Below, one piece after another: positions 25,170-34,477 of a stretch of DNA of 64,000 nucleotides. Both the position numbers and the translations under genes were made by a program. The stretch's first letter is position 1; every line of letters begins with the position of its first letter. The notes below the pieces were generated by a model that was given only the letters and a program-made list of their open reading frames with translations, did no database searches and was not told where the DNA came from. This DNA comes from CALMEH01 sp964548225. Lineage in GTDB: Bacteria; Acidobacteriota; Blastocatellia; Pyrinomonadales; Pyrinomonadaceae. Location of the stretch: NCBI GenBank assembly GCA_964548225.1, contig CAZJQP010000001.1, positions 1-64,000 on the forward strand. The letters run 5' to 3'.

Positions 25170-27849
25170 GGTCGAAACGAAAACGAATTGTTGTTTCCTT
25201 ATTTTTATCTTCGGAATATTCGCCTAATTGTTGCAAAATTTTCCCGATTAAACCTGTCCAACCCGTTTGATGACTTGCACCGATGCCGCGTCCGTTGTCG
25301 CCGTGAAAATATTCGTAAAAGAGAACATAATCACAAAAGTTTTCGTCGGTTTGAAACTTTTCATATTTGCCGAAAACTGCGCGAATTCCTTCTTCGTCTT
25401 TCAAGAAAATATTGCACAGGCGTTTTTCCAATTCTTGCGAAACTTGCCAGAGCGTTAAAAAAATCCCCGAACCCGTAGGAAATTCTACTTTTAAGTCTTC
25501 GCCGTAATAATAATCGAATTTTTGCAAAGATTCGATGAGCAAATAATTCATCGGAAACCAAATCGGTCCGCGCCAATTCGAGTTTCCGCCGAACATCCCG
25601 CTCAGAGATTCCGCCGGTTCATAATTTACCGAAAACTTTTCGCCGTTAAGTTCAAAAATATATGGATTCGCTTTGTGATGACGCGAAAGTGCGCGAATTC
25701 CGTAGTCCGAAAGAAATTCTGCTTCCGAAAGTAAATAACGCAAAATTCTCTCCAACCGCTTTTTATTAACGAGCGCGAGAAGATGACGATTTGCTGTGCC
25801 GCGCTCTTGCAAACAAGCGATTTCATCAGTCAAATCGGAACGATTTTTTAAAAACCATTCGGTTCGGCGTTTGAAATCAGGTAATTTTTCGAGCCAGTCT
25901 TCCTCCAAAGTTTCAACCGCAAAAAGTGGAATCAGTCCTACCATCGAACGAATTTTCAGAGGAATATTTCGCTCATTCGGCAGATGCAAAACATCGTAAT
26001 AAAAACCGTCGCGCTCGTTCCAAAGTTCCGTATTTTCGTTGCCGACATTGTTCATCGCGTCGGAAATATAAACAAAATGCTCGAAAAATTTGCTGGCGAC
26101 ATCTTCATACACTTTGTCTTCTTTCGCCAATTCGAGCGCAATCGCCAACATATTCAGACAAAACATCGCCATCCAAGAAGTTCCGTCAGACTGTTCAAGC
26201 TGTCCGCCCGTCGGCAGATTTGCGCTTCTATCAAAAACGCCGATGTTATCAAGTCCCAAAAATCCGCCTTCAAAAACATTATTGCCTTCAAAATCCTTGC
26301 GATTTACCCACCAAGTAAAATTCAGCAAAAGTTTATGAAAAACCTTCTCCAAAAATGCACGGTCAAACTTTCCTGTGCGTTTGGCTTCGATTTTATAGAC
26401 GCGCAAAGCCGCCCAAGCGTGAACCGGCGGATTTACGTCGGAAAATTTCCATTCGTAAGCCGGAATTTGTCCGTTCGGGTGCATATACCATTCGCGCAGA
26501 AGCAAAATCAGTTGGCGTTTGGCAAATTCCGAATCAACCAGCGCGAGCGGAATCGTATGAAAAGCCAAATCCCACGCGGCATACCACGGATATTCCCACT
26601 TGTCGGGCATCGAAATCACATCGTCGTTGTAAAGATGTGTCCATTCGGCGTTTCTGCCCGAACATCTTTCTTTCGGCGGCGGCGGGAAAGCCGAATCGCC
26701 TTCGAGCCAATCTTTGACGACATAATGATAAAACTGCTTTGACCAAAGCATTCCCGCAAGTGCTTGACGCATCACGAGTTTTTCATCCATTGAAAGATTT
26801 TCGGGCGTAATCGAAGCGTAAAATTCGTCGGCTTCGTTGATGCGTTCTCGAAAAACATTTTCGTATTCCAACTGCTGACCGCTAACGGCTGAGTGCTGTC
26901 CGCTTAATCGCAGATAAATTGACTTGCTTTCCTTCGCTTGCAGTTCCAAAACGTAATGCGCGGCGGCTTTTGTGCCTTTTTGTTCAGGATTTACGGCTGA
27001 TTTGTCGCCGTTCACGACGTAATCATTGATGCCGTCTTTCGCATAAATTGATTTGTTTTCGCCGCCGTAAAGTTTTGCATAATTCGTTTCGTTTTCGCAA
27101 AAAAGAATTTCGTCCGCATCTTCGCAAATCAATTCATAATTGCCGAGTTCCGAGTTTTCGATGTGAATTGATTTTGAATTTTGAATTTTGAATTTTGAAT
27201 TCGGTTCTTTATCTTCCCAAGTCCAGACATTTCGCGCCCAAATTGTCGGTAAAAGATGTAATTTTGCAGTTTCATTTCCGCGATTTACTGCCGTAATTTT
27301 GATGTAAATATCGTCAAAATCCGCTTTTGCATATTCGATAAAAACATCGAAATATTTGTCTTCGTTGAAAATTTCGGTATCAATTAATTCGTATTCCGGT
27401 TCGGATTTGTTGCGTTGTGAGTTTTCTTCGTAGATTTTTTGATAAGGGAATTTGCCTTGCGGATATTTGTAGAGAAATTTCATATACGAATGCGTCGGCG
27501 TGTTGTCGAGATAATAATAATATTCCTTAACATCTTCGCCGTGATTTCCGACGTTTCCGCCCAATCCGAAAAACCTCTCTTTCAAAATTTCGTCGTTTTC
27601 GTTCCACAAAGAAAGCCCAAAACACAGATTTTGCCGACGGTCGCAAATTCCGGCGATACCGTCTTCGTTCCAGCGAAAAGCGCGAACGTGCGCTTGTTCA
27701 AACGGAAAATAATCCCACGCCGCGCCGTCTTTTGAATAATCTTCGCGCACCGTTCCCCAAGCGCGTTCGCTCACATAACAACCCCAAAGTTTCCAATCTT
27801 TTACGCGGTTGTTAGCTTCATCAAGCCGTTCTGCTTCCGTTTCGCTCAT
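25159..27849 (-). CDS. MGH1/GH63-like glycoside hydrolase ('glucosidase' family)
   Basis: The 896-residue product matches the bacterial glucosidase-like family of clan GH-G: the N-terminal WKLWGCYVSERAWGTVREDY and AWDYFPFEQAHVRAFRW, a beta-sandwich domain, then an (alpha/alpha)6 barrel with WEYPWYAAWDLAFHTIPLAL, WMAMFCLNMLAIALEL and FGGNSNWRGPIWFPMNYLLI. Related enzymes act on alpha-glucosides or glycosylglycerates; the substrate is not fixed by sequence. There is no signal peptide, so it is cytoplasmic. AAGGA upstream of the ATG at 27849 favours this start over an ATG eight codons earlier. Two short in-frame word-repeat insertions lie at 27169-27202 and 26867-26912. Confidence 0.85.
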   Translation of the reverse strand: MSETEAERLDEANNRVKDWKLWGCYVSERAWGTVREDYSKDGAAWDYFPFEQAHVRAFRWNEDGIAGICDRRQNLCFGLSLWNENDEILKERFFGLGGNVGNHGEDVKEYYYYLDNTPTHSYMKFLYKYPQGKFPYQKIYEENSQRNKSEPEYELIDTEIFNEDKYFDVFIEYAKADFDDIYIKITAVNRGNETAKLHLLPTIWARNVWTWEDKEPNSKFKIQNSKSIHIENSELGNYELICEDADEILFCENETNYAKLYGGENKSIYAKDGINDYVVNGDKSAVNPEQKGTKAAAHYVLELQAKESKSIYLRLSGQHSAVSGQQLEYENVFRERINEADEFYASITPENLSMDEKLVMRQALAGMLWSKQFYHYVVKDWLEGDSAFPPPPKERCSGRNAEWTHLYNDDVISMPDKWEYPWYAAWDLAFHTIPLALVDSEFAKRQLILLLREWYMHPNGQIPAYEWKFSDVNPPVHAWAALRVYKIEAKRTGKFDRAFLEKVFHKLLLNFTWWVNRKDFEGNNVFEGGFLGLDNIGVFDRSANLPTGGQLEQSDGTSWMAMFCLNMLAIALELAKEDKVYEDVASKFFEHFVYISDAMNNVGNENTELWNERDGFYYDVLHLPNERNIPLKIRSMVGLIPLFAVETLEEDWLEKLPDFKRRTEWFLKNRSDLTDEIACLQERGTANRHLLALVNKKRLERILRYLLSEAEFLSDYGIRALSRHHKANPYIFELNGEKFSVNYEPAESLSGMFGGNSNWRGPIWFPMNYLLIESLQKFDYYYGEDLKVEFPTGSGIFLTLWQVSQELEKRLCNIFLKDEEGIRAVFGKYEKFQTDENFCDYVLFYEYFHGDNGRGIGASHQTGWTGLIGKILQQLGEYSEDKNKETTIRFRFDRSE

Positions 27850-28029
27850 AATTTTTTTCCTTAAGTTTGGCATATTTTCGGCTGAAACTACAAACTTTTG
27901 TATAGACTCTGATGAAAATTTCTGTTAAATTTCAAATTGATTGTCATAGTAGCAGATTCCCTTTGAAAATTTTGTGCTTTTATTGCTGAAAAAAAACTTC
28001 CATTCGTAGTTTTATTTTTTTAACTTGCA

Positions 28030-31000
28030 ATGAATAAGAATTTTCTTACGACCGGAGAGAATCCATTCTCGAAAAATGTTTCCGTGTTTGGAAACAGGGC
28101 GAAGATGCGTTCAGCCAAATTGCGAATAATATCCGACGAAAAATTTAACGAACTTCTTGAAAAAGTGCGCCAGAGTCTCGATAAAGGATTTTCCGGCGAG
28201 GCTGAGAAATCGCTTGTCCAAACACTTGAAAACAATCTGCTTAACCTCGAACAACAAGCCAAACTTCAGCGGCTTTTGTCATACACGCTCGAAACTAAAG
28301 GAACTTATTTAGAATCGCTCGGCTCGCTCGAATATTTTGATGATGATGCAGTTTTGAGCGAACTTTCGGTTGAAACACGCGCCCAAGTTTTAACGCAGTT
28401 GGGCATTGCCTACAACAATCTTGCCGATATGCCGAAAGCCGTCGCGCTTCTCGAAAAAGCGCGAAAAGAAGCTGAAGAAAACAATCTGGGATTTATTTTA
28501 GGCGGAATTTTCGTTGGTATTTCGCGGGTTTATCGAAAGATGAACGAATTTTCAATGGCGCGTTCGTTTGCCGAAAAAGCCTTAAATTATTTCCGCGAAG
28601 AGGGAAATTGGCGCGGAATGGCGGAAAGTTATCAGGTCATTGCTGCCACGCATTATCAAGAAGGACGCAGTGAAAAGGCTCTGGAAAATTACGAACAAGG
28701 CATCAAGATTGTCGGTTCGCGGGGTGCGCCGTTTCTTCTCGGCAGAATTTATTCGGATATGTCGGGCGTTTATTGGCGGCTTCGGCGTTCACAGGAAGGC
28801 ATTGCTTGTCTTGAAAAATCCATCAAATTTTTCGATCAAACCGAACATAAATTAAACTCCGTAATTGCTTACAACAATCTCGGAATGAATTTGATGCTTT
28901 TGGGAGATTGGACACGCGCCGAAACGATGATGCGTCGTGCGTTGGAGATTGCGTCGGAAGCGAAACACGCCCACGTTGCCGGAATTTTGGATTCAATCGG
29001 TGAATTAAAACTCTTGCGTGGCGAACTCGATGAAGCACAAGAACTTCTCGAAGAAGGCGTAAAAATCGCCGTCGAGCGCAAAATGGAATGGTATCAGATT
29101 CAAGCACTCAGAAATCTTTCGCGCACGTTTTTGCTCAAAGGCGATTTTGCTTCAGCGGAAGAAAAAGTGCAGGAAACCATTGCCATTTGCGAAAAAATGA
29201 ATGAGTTTGAAGTGCTGAATATGGCGCGGCTTGTTTTGGCGGAGGTTTTTTTGCAAAAAGGCGAGTTTTCAAAAGCCGAACTTGAACTCGAAACAATTGA
29301 ACAAACTAATCCGACATCCGATTTTTTCGTGCTTGGCAATATTCAAAGAATTCGTGGAATATTTGCGCTCAAGACTAATGACAGCGAACTCGGCGTTCAT
29401 CATTTCAGCCGTGCTTTGACGATTTTTGAAACGGCGGAAGACCTTTATCACACGGCTTTGACGCATTATTTAATCGGTAAAAATGTTTCGCAATTTTCAC
29501 GCGCCGAAAAACATTTGCTGGCGGCAAATGAAATCTTTCGCAAGCTCGGCGTGAAAAAACTTTCGGAAGAAATCTCGACACTTTTAGAAAGTCCGAAAAA
29601 GACCGAACCGATCATTGAAACTCCGAAAAGTGCGGCAAATACGGCAGGTTCACAGCTTTTAATGTTGCGCCTTGCGGAAGCCGTCGCTTCACGCGAATTG
29701 CTTTTCCGCGAACTCGTAGCGATTTTGAATCAGGAAAGTAAAGCCGAAAAAATAATCGTTGCCGAGATGAACGAACAGAAGCGTTTTTATCCGTTCATCA
29801 CACACGGTTTCGCGCCGAATGAAAGTATGGAACTCGTTACAAAGTTTCAGGAAGCGCAATTTAAGAACGAAACGGAGAAGTTCGCCAAAATAAAAAATCT
29901 CCAAATCTTTCCGCTTCGTGCGCCTTCGGCTTCTCCGGCAGTGTTGTTTATCAGCCCGCAGACAAGCGCAATTTTGAACGATGAAACCTCGATTTTGCCG
30001 CTTTTGCGCGTTGTCGAACTCGGAATGGACGTTTGCGCCCTGCGCGAAAAAGACAAATCGAATTTCGGCGACGAAGCCGAAAGTCCTTTTACTTCGCAGA
30101 GTTTAATGCCCGGTTTTATTCATTCTTCGCCCGCAATGACCGCGCTGGTCGAAGAAGTTTATAAAATTCGTTCGTCCGATGTAACGGTTTTGGTTACAGG
30201 CGAAAGCGGCACAGGCAAAGAACTCGTTTCGCGGGCGATTCACACGATTTCAAACCGCAAAGACAAAATTTTCGTGCCGTTTAACTGCACCGCTGTCCCG
30301 AAAGAATTGGCGGAAGGACATCTTTTCGGCTATCGCAAAGGCGCGTTCACGGGCGCGGTTACGGATTCGCCCGGAATGATTCGGGCGGCGGACGGCGGAA
30401 CTTTATTTTTAGATGAAGTTGGCGATTTACCGCTCGATGTTCAGCCGAAATTATTGAGATTTTTGCAAGAAGGCGAAGTTCAACCGATAGGCGAACGCCG
30501 TCCGATTCAGGTTGATGTGCGAATTATTGCGGCGACAAATATGCCGCTCGAAGAAAAGGTTGCCGATGGCAGTTTCCGCGAAGATTTATATTATCGTTTG
30601 AATGTTATACGTCTGCGCGTTCCGCCGCTTCGTGAACGCCGTTCGGAGATTCCGCCGATTGTAAATTATTACATCAATCAATATTCGGCACGTTTCAAAA
30701 AGCGCGACATCACGATTTCGCCGCAAGCGATTGATTTGCTCATGGTTTGCGAATGGGAAGGCAACGTGCGCCAGCTTTGCAACGAAATTCAACGCATTGT
30801 CGCCCGCGCTGAAGACGGCGAAAAAATCACGCCCGCGCACCTTTCCAACGACCTGAAACGCACGGCAAGCCCGATTGTTTCCTACACCGAAGGGAGCAAT
30901 GTGCGCCCGATTTCGTCTTTCGACAATTCATTTACGCCTTTCGGAATCAATACCGACGGCGGCACACTCGAAGAAGCCGTCGCCGAACTCGAAACGCAGA

Positions 31001-31122
31001 TGATAAAAAATTCTCTTAAACGCCACAACTGGAACATTTCCCGCGTCGCCCGCGAACTCGGCTTAACAAGGCGCGGACTTTATATGAAAATCTCACGCTA
31101 TAACATCGAAAAAGCCGCATAG
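28030..31122 (+). CDS. TPR-sigma-54 activator fusion regulator
   Basis: This 1030-residue regulator has a large MalT-like tetratricopeptide region (about 35-520; for example LTQLGIAYNNLADMPKAVAL and YNNLGMNLMLLGDWTRAETM), a GAF-like segment (about 540-660), and a complete sigma-54 AAA+ domain with Walker A GESGTGKE at 724-731, GAFTGA at 771-776 and GGTLFLDEVGDLP. A Fis-type helix-turn-helix ends it (LKRHNWNISRVARELGLTRR). There is no receiver domain, so the TPR/GAF part probably senses a ligand or protein partner. It drives sigma-54 promoters at unknown sites. It diverges from the glycosidase and could regulate it, which is conjecture. Confidence 0.92.
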   Translation: MNKNFLTTGENPFSKNVSVFGNRAKMRSAKLRIISDEKFNELLEKVRQSLDKGFSGEAEKSLVQTLENNLLNLEQQAKLQRLLSYTLETKGTYLESLGSLEYFDDDAVLSELSVETRAQVLTQLGIAYNNLADMPKAVALLEKARKEAEENNLGFILGGIFVGISRVYRKMNEFSMARSFAEKALNYFREEGNWRGMAESYQVIAATHYQEGRSEKALENYEQGIKIVGSRGAPFLLGRIYSDMSGVYWRLRRSQEGIACLEKSIKFFDQTEHKLNSVIAYNNLGMNLMLLGDWTRAETMMRRALEIASEAKHAHVAGILDSIGELKLLRGELDEAQELLEEGVKIAVERKMEWYQIQALRNLSRTFLLKGDFASAEEKVQETIAICEKMNEFEVLNMARLVLAEVFLQKGEFSKAELELETIEQTNPTSDFFVLGNIQRIRGIFALKTNDSELGVHHFSRALTIFETAEDLYHTALTHYLIGKNVSQFSRAEKHLLAANEIFRKLGVKKLSEEISTLLESPKKTEPIIETPKSAANTAGSQLLMLRLAEAVASRELLFRELVAILNQESKAEKIIVAEMNEQKRFYPFITHGFAPNESMELVTKFQEAQFKNETEKFAKIKNLQIFPLRAPSASPAVLFISPQTSAILNDETSILPLLRVVELGMDVCALREKDKSNFGDEAESPFTSQSLMPGFIHSSPAMTALVEEVYKIRSSDVTVLVTGESGTGKELVSRAIHTISNRKDKIFVPFNCTAVPKELAEGHLFGYRKGAFTGAVTDSPGMIRAADGGTLFLDEVGDLPLDVQPKLLRFLQEGEVQPIGERRPIQVDVRIIAATNMPLEEKVADGSFREDLYYRLNVIRLRVPPLRERRSEIPPIVNYYINQYSARFKKRDITISPQAIDLLMVCEWEGNVRQLCNEIQRIVARAEDGEKITPAHLSNDLKRTASPIVSYTEGSNVRPISSFDNSFTPFGINTDGGTLEEAVAELETQMIKNSLKRHNWNISRVARELGLTRRGLYMKISRYNIEKAA

Positions 31123-31199
31123 TTACGAAAAATGCAGAACAAAATAGTTGGTAATTGACAATGAATAATTGATTATGACTAGCCATCGGAAAACTATGA

Positions 31200-32789
31200 T
31201 TAGCCGTTTGATTGAAAATCTTCGGAATCTGAAATTTTAGATTTGAAACTTGAAATCCAAACGCCCAAAGCCATCAGCATAAAGAAAACCATTGCCACCT
31301 CTTGGTCGCCAAGATTGTAATGCACCAGACCGCTTGTGAAAAATCCGATTAAACCGCCCAACGCCGCCAGCGGGATTGCGAATTGCGGGTTGCGGATGGC
31401 GGATTTTAGGTAACGCAAAAAAATTCGCCCGAAAAGATATAAAATCCAAAGCCATAAAATCAGCGCAGGAAAACCGCGTTCGACGAGAAGCTGGACGGGC
31501 GTTGAATGAAAATGTCCGAGCGGCATTCGCCCGCCGTCAAACATCTGCCATTCGCGCCAAAATCTCTGCACCGAATCCATTCCGACACCGAACACAAAGT
31601 TGCGCGGGCTTTCCGTTGAAATCCTTATTGCGTCGCGCCACATTGTTTGCCGATACTTTGTCGAATCGTCTTTCGCATCGAAAAATCCGACGTTCCGACT
31701 CTGCTGTAAGAAAAATAAACCGCCGATAATCACCGGCAAAGCAACCGCCGAAAGTATCAAAAGCATCTTCCGATTCAATACAAAAACCATCGCAAAACAC
31801 GACACTATTAATGCAAGTTGCGAAGCCCGCGTAACCGTAAGCAAAAGCGCAAACGACATCAACGCAAAACACAAAAACAAAATTATTTTCATCCTTTGCG
31901 TCTTTGCGTCTTTGCGTCTTTGCGTTAAAAATAAACCGAAAGCGAGCGAAGCAATCAGTTGAAGCACTTCCGCGTAAGTCGTGTAATGTCCGAAAAATCC
32001 ACGCGAACGCCAATTATGACTTTTCTTCCAACTTTCAATGCCGAGTTTCTGCAAAGCATTTTCACCGCTCAATAAATTTTCGCGCTTCACATCAACCGCA
32101 AACTCGAAATCAGGACGATAAACCGTAACTTTTGTCGTTTCGTTTTGCTCGATTGGCGCAACTAAGTCTTCGGGCGAAAGAAGTTTTTTGCCGTTTGCCG
32201 TCAAAAGCGCGTCGCCTTCGTATAAAAATGCTTTGGCAAGCGGACTCGTCGGCGAAATACCGTGAATCTCCACGCCGCGCCCGATGACGCGCTGAATCGG
32301 CATCCAAACGACGTTGACCATACACGAAAAAATCATCGCCAACGCCAAAAATTTTACGGCACGAACCGTCCGCAGATTATACAAAACAAAATAAAAGACC
32401 AAAAAAATCGCCGCCCCGCGCAATCGGTCAATCGAAATGTCCGGCGTGTAAGAAAAAACGGAGGAAACCGCCGTCCAAGCAAAAAATAGCCAAAGCGCAA
32501 GATGCAACGGATTTTTTTTAACGCAAAGACGCAAAGACGCTAAGACGCTAAGTTTTTTATTATTTTCCTTTGCGCCTTCGCGTCTTCGCGCCTTTGCGTT
32601 AAAAATCAAACCGATTAACGAAAAAAACATTCCCGCAATCCAAGCCGTCTGCGATGCGGCAATCGAATGCGGCGCAGTCAAAAACATTAACGTCAAAAAA
32701 GCAAACGCAATGCGTTCGAGCCATTTTACGATAATTTCTTCGGTTTCGATTCCGGCAAGCCCGTCAAATTTGCGGAGAAAATTCTGCAT
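31200..32789 (-). CDS. O-antigen ligase/polymerase-family membrane protein with repeat insertions
   Basis: The 529-residue protein has about eleven hydrophobic segments and the Wzy_C-type core: a periplasmic loop followed by RQTMWRDAIRISTESPRNFVFG, then GHFHSTPVQLLVERGFPALI, with the conserved His-x-His region of O-antigen ligases. It would transfer or polymerise surface glycans. Four stretches look like in-frame word-repeat insertions: AKARRREGAKENNK (32517-32608), TQRRKDAKTQR (31893-31930), KSAIRNPQFAI (31370-31408) and the C-terminal FKSKISDSEDF (31207-31260). All fall between membrane segments or at the end, so the fold may tolerate them. There is no operon partner. Confidence 0.85.
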   Translation of the reverse strand: MQNFLRKFDGLAGIETEEIIVKWLERIAFAFLTLMFLTAPHSIAASQTAWIAGMFFSLIGLIFNAKARRREGAKENNKKLSVLASLRLCVKKNPLHLALWLFFAWTAVSSVFSYTPDISIDRLRGAAIFLVFYFVLYNLRTVRAVKFLALAMIFSCMVNVVWMPIQRVIGRGVEIHGISPTSPLAKAFLYEGDALLTANGKKLLSPEDLVAPIEQNETTKVTVYRPDFEFAVDVKRENLLSGENALQKLGIESWKKSHNWRSRGFFGHYTTYAEVLQLIASLAFGLFLTQRRKDAKTQRMKIILFLCFALMSFALLLTVTRASQLALIVSCFAMVFVLNRKMLLILSAVALPVIIGGLFFLQQSRNVGFFDAKDDSTKYRQTMWRDAIRISTESPRNFVFGVGMDSVQRFWREWQMFDGGRMPLGHFHSTPVQLLVERGFPALILWLWILYLFGRIFLRYLKSAIRNPQFAIPLAALGGLIGFFTSGLVHYNLGDQEVAMVFFMLMALGVWISSFKSKISDSEDFQSNG

Positions 32790-32869
32790 AAATTAAATGT
32801 TTTTTCGCATTAAATAATACCGAATTTAATCATTTTCGAGCAAAAGAGCGAATCGGATTGATTTAAAAC

Positions 32870-32897
32870 TTGACGTTTTCGATTCAAAAACTATAAT
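32870..32897 (+). promoter_or_regulatory. Sigma-70-type promoter of tRNA-Met
   Basis: TTGACG at 32870-32875 and TATAAT at 32892-32897 are 16 bp apart; the tRNA starts 11 bp downstream of the -10 box. Confidence 0.85.
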
Positions 32898-32908
32898 TAA
32901 ATCTTCGT

Positions 32909-32985
32909 GGCTGGGTAGCTCAGCTGGTTAGAGCGCGGGATTCATAACCCCGAGGTCGAGTGTTCAAGTCACTCTCCAGCCACCA
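32909..32985 (+). tRNA. tRNA with CAT anticodon (Met, or Ile after lysidine modification)
   Basis: A 77-nt cloverleaf with encoded CCA. The acceptor pairs GGCTGGG with TCCAGCC, the discriminator is A, the D arm is GCTC/GAGC, the anticodon loop is TTCATAA, and the T arm is GAGTG/CACTC around TTCAAGT. The anticodon stem (CGGGA/CCCCG) closes with an A-C mismatch next to the loop. Met elongator and Ile-CAT cannot be separated with confidence by eye; the acceptor lacks the unpaired 1-72 position expected of initiator tRNA. Confidence 0.93.
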
Positions 32986-33001
32986 CAATTTCACTAAATT
33001 T

Positions 33002-33026
33002 AGGAGCATTTCTGCTCCTTTTATTT
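33002..33026 (+). terminator. Terminator of tRNA-Met
   Basis: AGGAGCA, loop TTTC, TGCTCCT, then a T-rich tail. Confidence 0.8.
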
Positions 33027-33083
33027 TTGCCCGTGAAATAAAAAGTCTTGCCAAAATCTCACAAAACAGTTTATCGTATTGAT

Positions 33084-34391
33084 ATGCAAAGATTTACCCT
33101 TTTTTGTTTGGTGATTTTTACATTTCTGTTAAATTTCGTCGCGCCGGCGCAAACGCCGCAGGATTTATTTGAGGCTTGGGACAAGAACCGAATTTCAAAT
33201 ATTCTACCTTCCGACACATACCACAAAGATTTAAAGAACTATCTCGAACAACTTAAAAAGTTGGAAGTAAAAGTTTCGGAGGTTGGCAGGTCTTACGGCA
33301 ACCGCGAGATTTATCAAATCGAATGGGGCAAAGGACCGTTGCGTGTGATGATGTGGTCGCAGATGCACGGCGACGAACCGACGGCAACGCCCGCGTTGAT
33401 TGATATGTTTGCGTTTTTGCAGAAAAATCGTGATAAAGCGTGGGTAAAAAAAATCGAAGAAACCATCACGATTCGCGCCGTGCCGATGCTCAACCCGGAC
33501 GGTTCGGAACTTTACCAACGCCGCAATCTTCAAAGTTTAGACATTAACCGCGATGCGCGAAAACTCGAAACGCCCGAAGCACGGCTTTTGAAAAAATTGC
33601 GCGACGAATTTATGCCGCAAATCGGTTTTAACCTGCACAATCAGCAAGGTTTAACCACCGTCAGCGGCACGACGAATCAAGCGGCGATTTCGTTTCTGGT
33701 CGTCGAAGGAAATCCGGCTTTGAGCAATAAGGAAGGCAACGAACGCAACAAACGTCTGGCGGCGGCAATGATTATTGCCTTAAACAACTATATTCGCGGA
33801 AATATGGGACGCTATGTTGACAGCTATAATCCCGATGCCTTCGGCGATAAATTTTCCGATTGGGGAACAAATGCGATTTTAATCGAAACCGGCTCGCTTT
33901 ACGGCAAAGACGAAATGTTTTTGGTGAAAATGAATTTTATCGCCTTCCTGACCGCGCTTAATGTTCTGGCAGACGGCACGGAAAAGAATTTCAGTCCGAT
34001 AAATTACGACGCTCTTCCGAATAACGGTTCGGGAAATCTGTTTCATTTCATCTTTCGCCGTGCCTACATCATTAACCCCGGCAACGAAACAGTTATTCCG
34101 ACGGTGGCAGACATTACGGTCAACACACAACGCCGCCGTGCTTCGATGTTTGCGCCTTCGTATGTTAATGCAATCGGGAATTTTCCGTCGGCTCGCGGTT
34201 TACAGGAGTTTGATGTCAGCGGATTTTATCTCGTTTCGCGTTTTCCGCCACTTCGCGCAGGCGCACTCGGCGAATTTATTTTCTACCGCAAAGACCGTCA
34301 AATTGATTGGAAATCCGAAAATCTCGAAAAAGATTTTCCGCCCGACGGAATTTTCAGTCAAGGAAAATGGATTAAACCGCTTCCGAAATAA
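33084..34391 (+). CDS. Secreted M14-family zinc carboxypeptidase-like protein
   Basis: The 435-residue product has a signal peptide ending near FVAPA-QT and a carboxypeptidase A-type domain at about 60-300. Zinc ligands are His95 and Glu98 (MHGDEPT) and His185 (FNLHNQ), the substrate-binding region is NPDGSELYQRRN with SLDINRDA, and the catalytic glutamate is Glu268 in LIETG. It would remove C-terminal residues from peptides in the periplasm or outside the cell. About 130 C-terminal residues have no recognised domain. I prefer the ATG at 33084 to a TTG at 33048 because the signal peptide then starts correctly. It is alone, between the tRNA terminator and a hairpin at 34403. Confidence 0.88.
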   Translation: MQRFTLFCLVIFTFLLNFVAPAQTPQDLFEAWDKNRISNILPSDTYHKDLKNYLEQLKKLEVKVSEVGRSYGNREIYQIEWGKGPLRVMMWSQMHGDEPTATPALIDMFAFLQKNRDKAWVKKIEETITIRAVPMLNPDGSELYQRRNLQSLDINRDARKLETPEARLLKKLRDEFMPQIGFNLHNQQGLTTVSGTTNQAAISFLVVEGNPALSNKEGNERNKRLAAAMIIALNNYIRGNMGRYVDSYNPDAFGDKFSDWGTNAILIETGSLYGKDEMFLVKMNFIAFLTALNVLADGTEKNFSPINYDALPNNGSGNLFHFIFRRAYIINPGNETVIPTVADITVNTQRRRASMFAPSYVNAIGNFPSARGLQEFDVSGFYLVSRFPPLRAGALGEFIFYRKDRQIDWKSENLEKDFPPDGIFSQGKWIKPLPK

Positions 34392-34402
34392 TTTTAGGTT
34401 AG

Positions 34403-34472
34403 AAATAGAACACGAATTTGAGAGATGTGGCTGATTATTCAGACTTATTCTGTAAAAATCCGTGTTCTATTT
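34403..34472. repeat. Hairpin between convergent genes
   Basis: AAATAGAACACG and its reverse complement form a 12-bp perfect stem enclosing a 46-nt loop, just before the 3' end of the membrane protein at 34478. Confidence 0.55.
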
Positions 34473-34477
34473 TGAGA

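Noticed and set aside
25984..26742. 252-codon plus-strand frame antisense to the glycosidase
   Set aside because: Arg/Lys/Ser-rich translation typical of a shadow frame; the minus-strand gene is well supported by family motifs.
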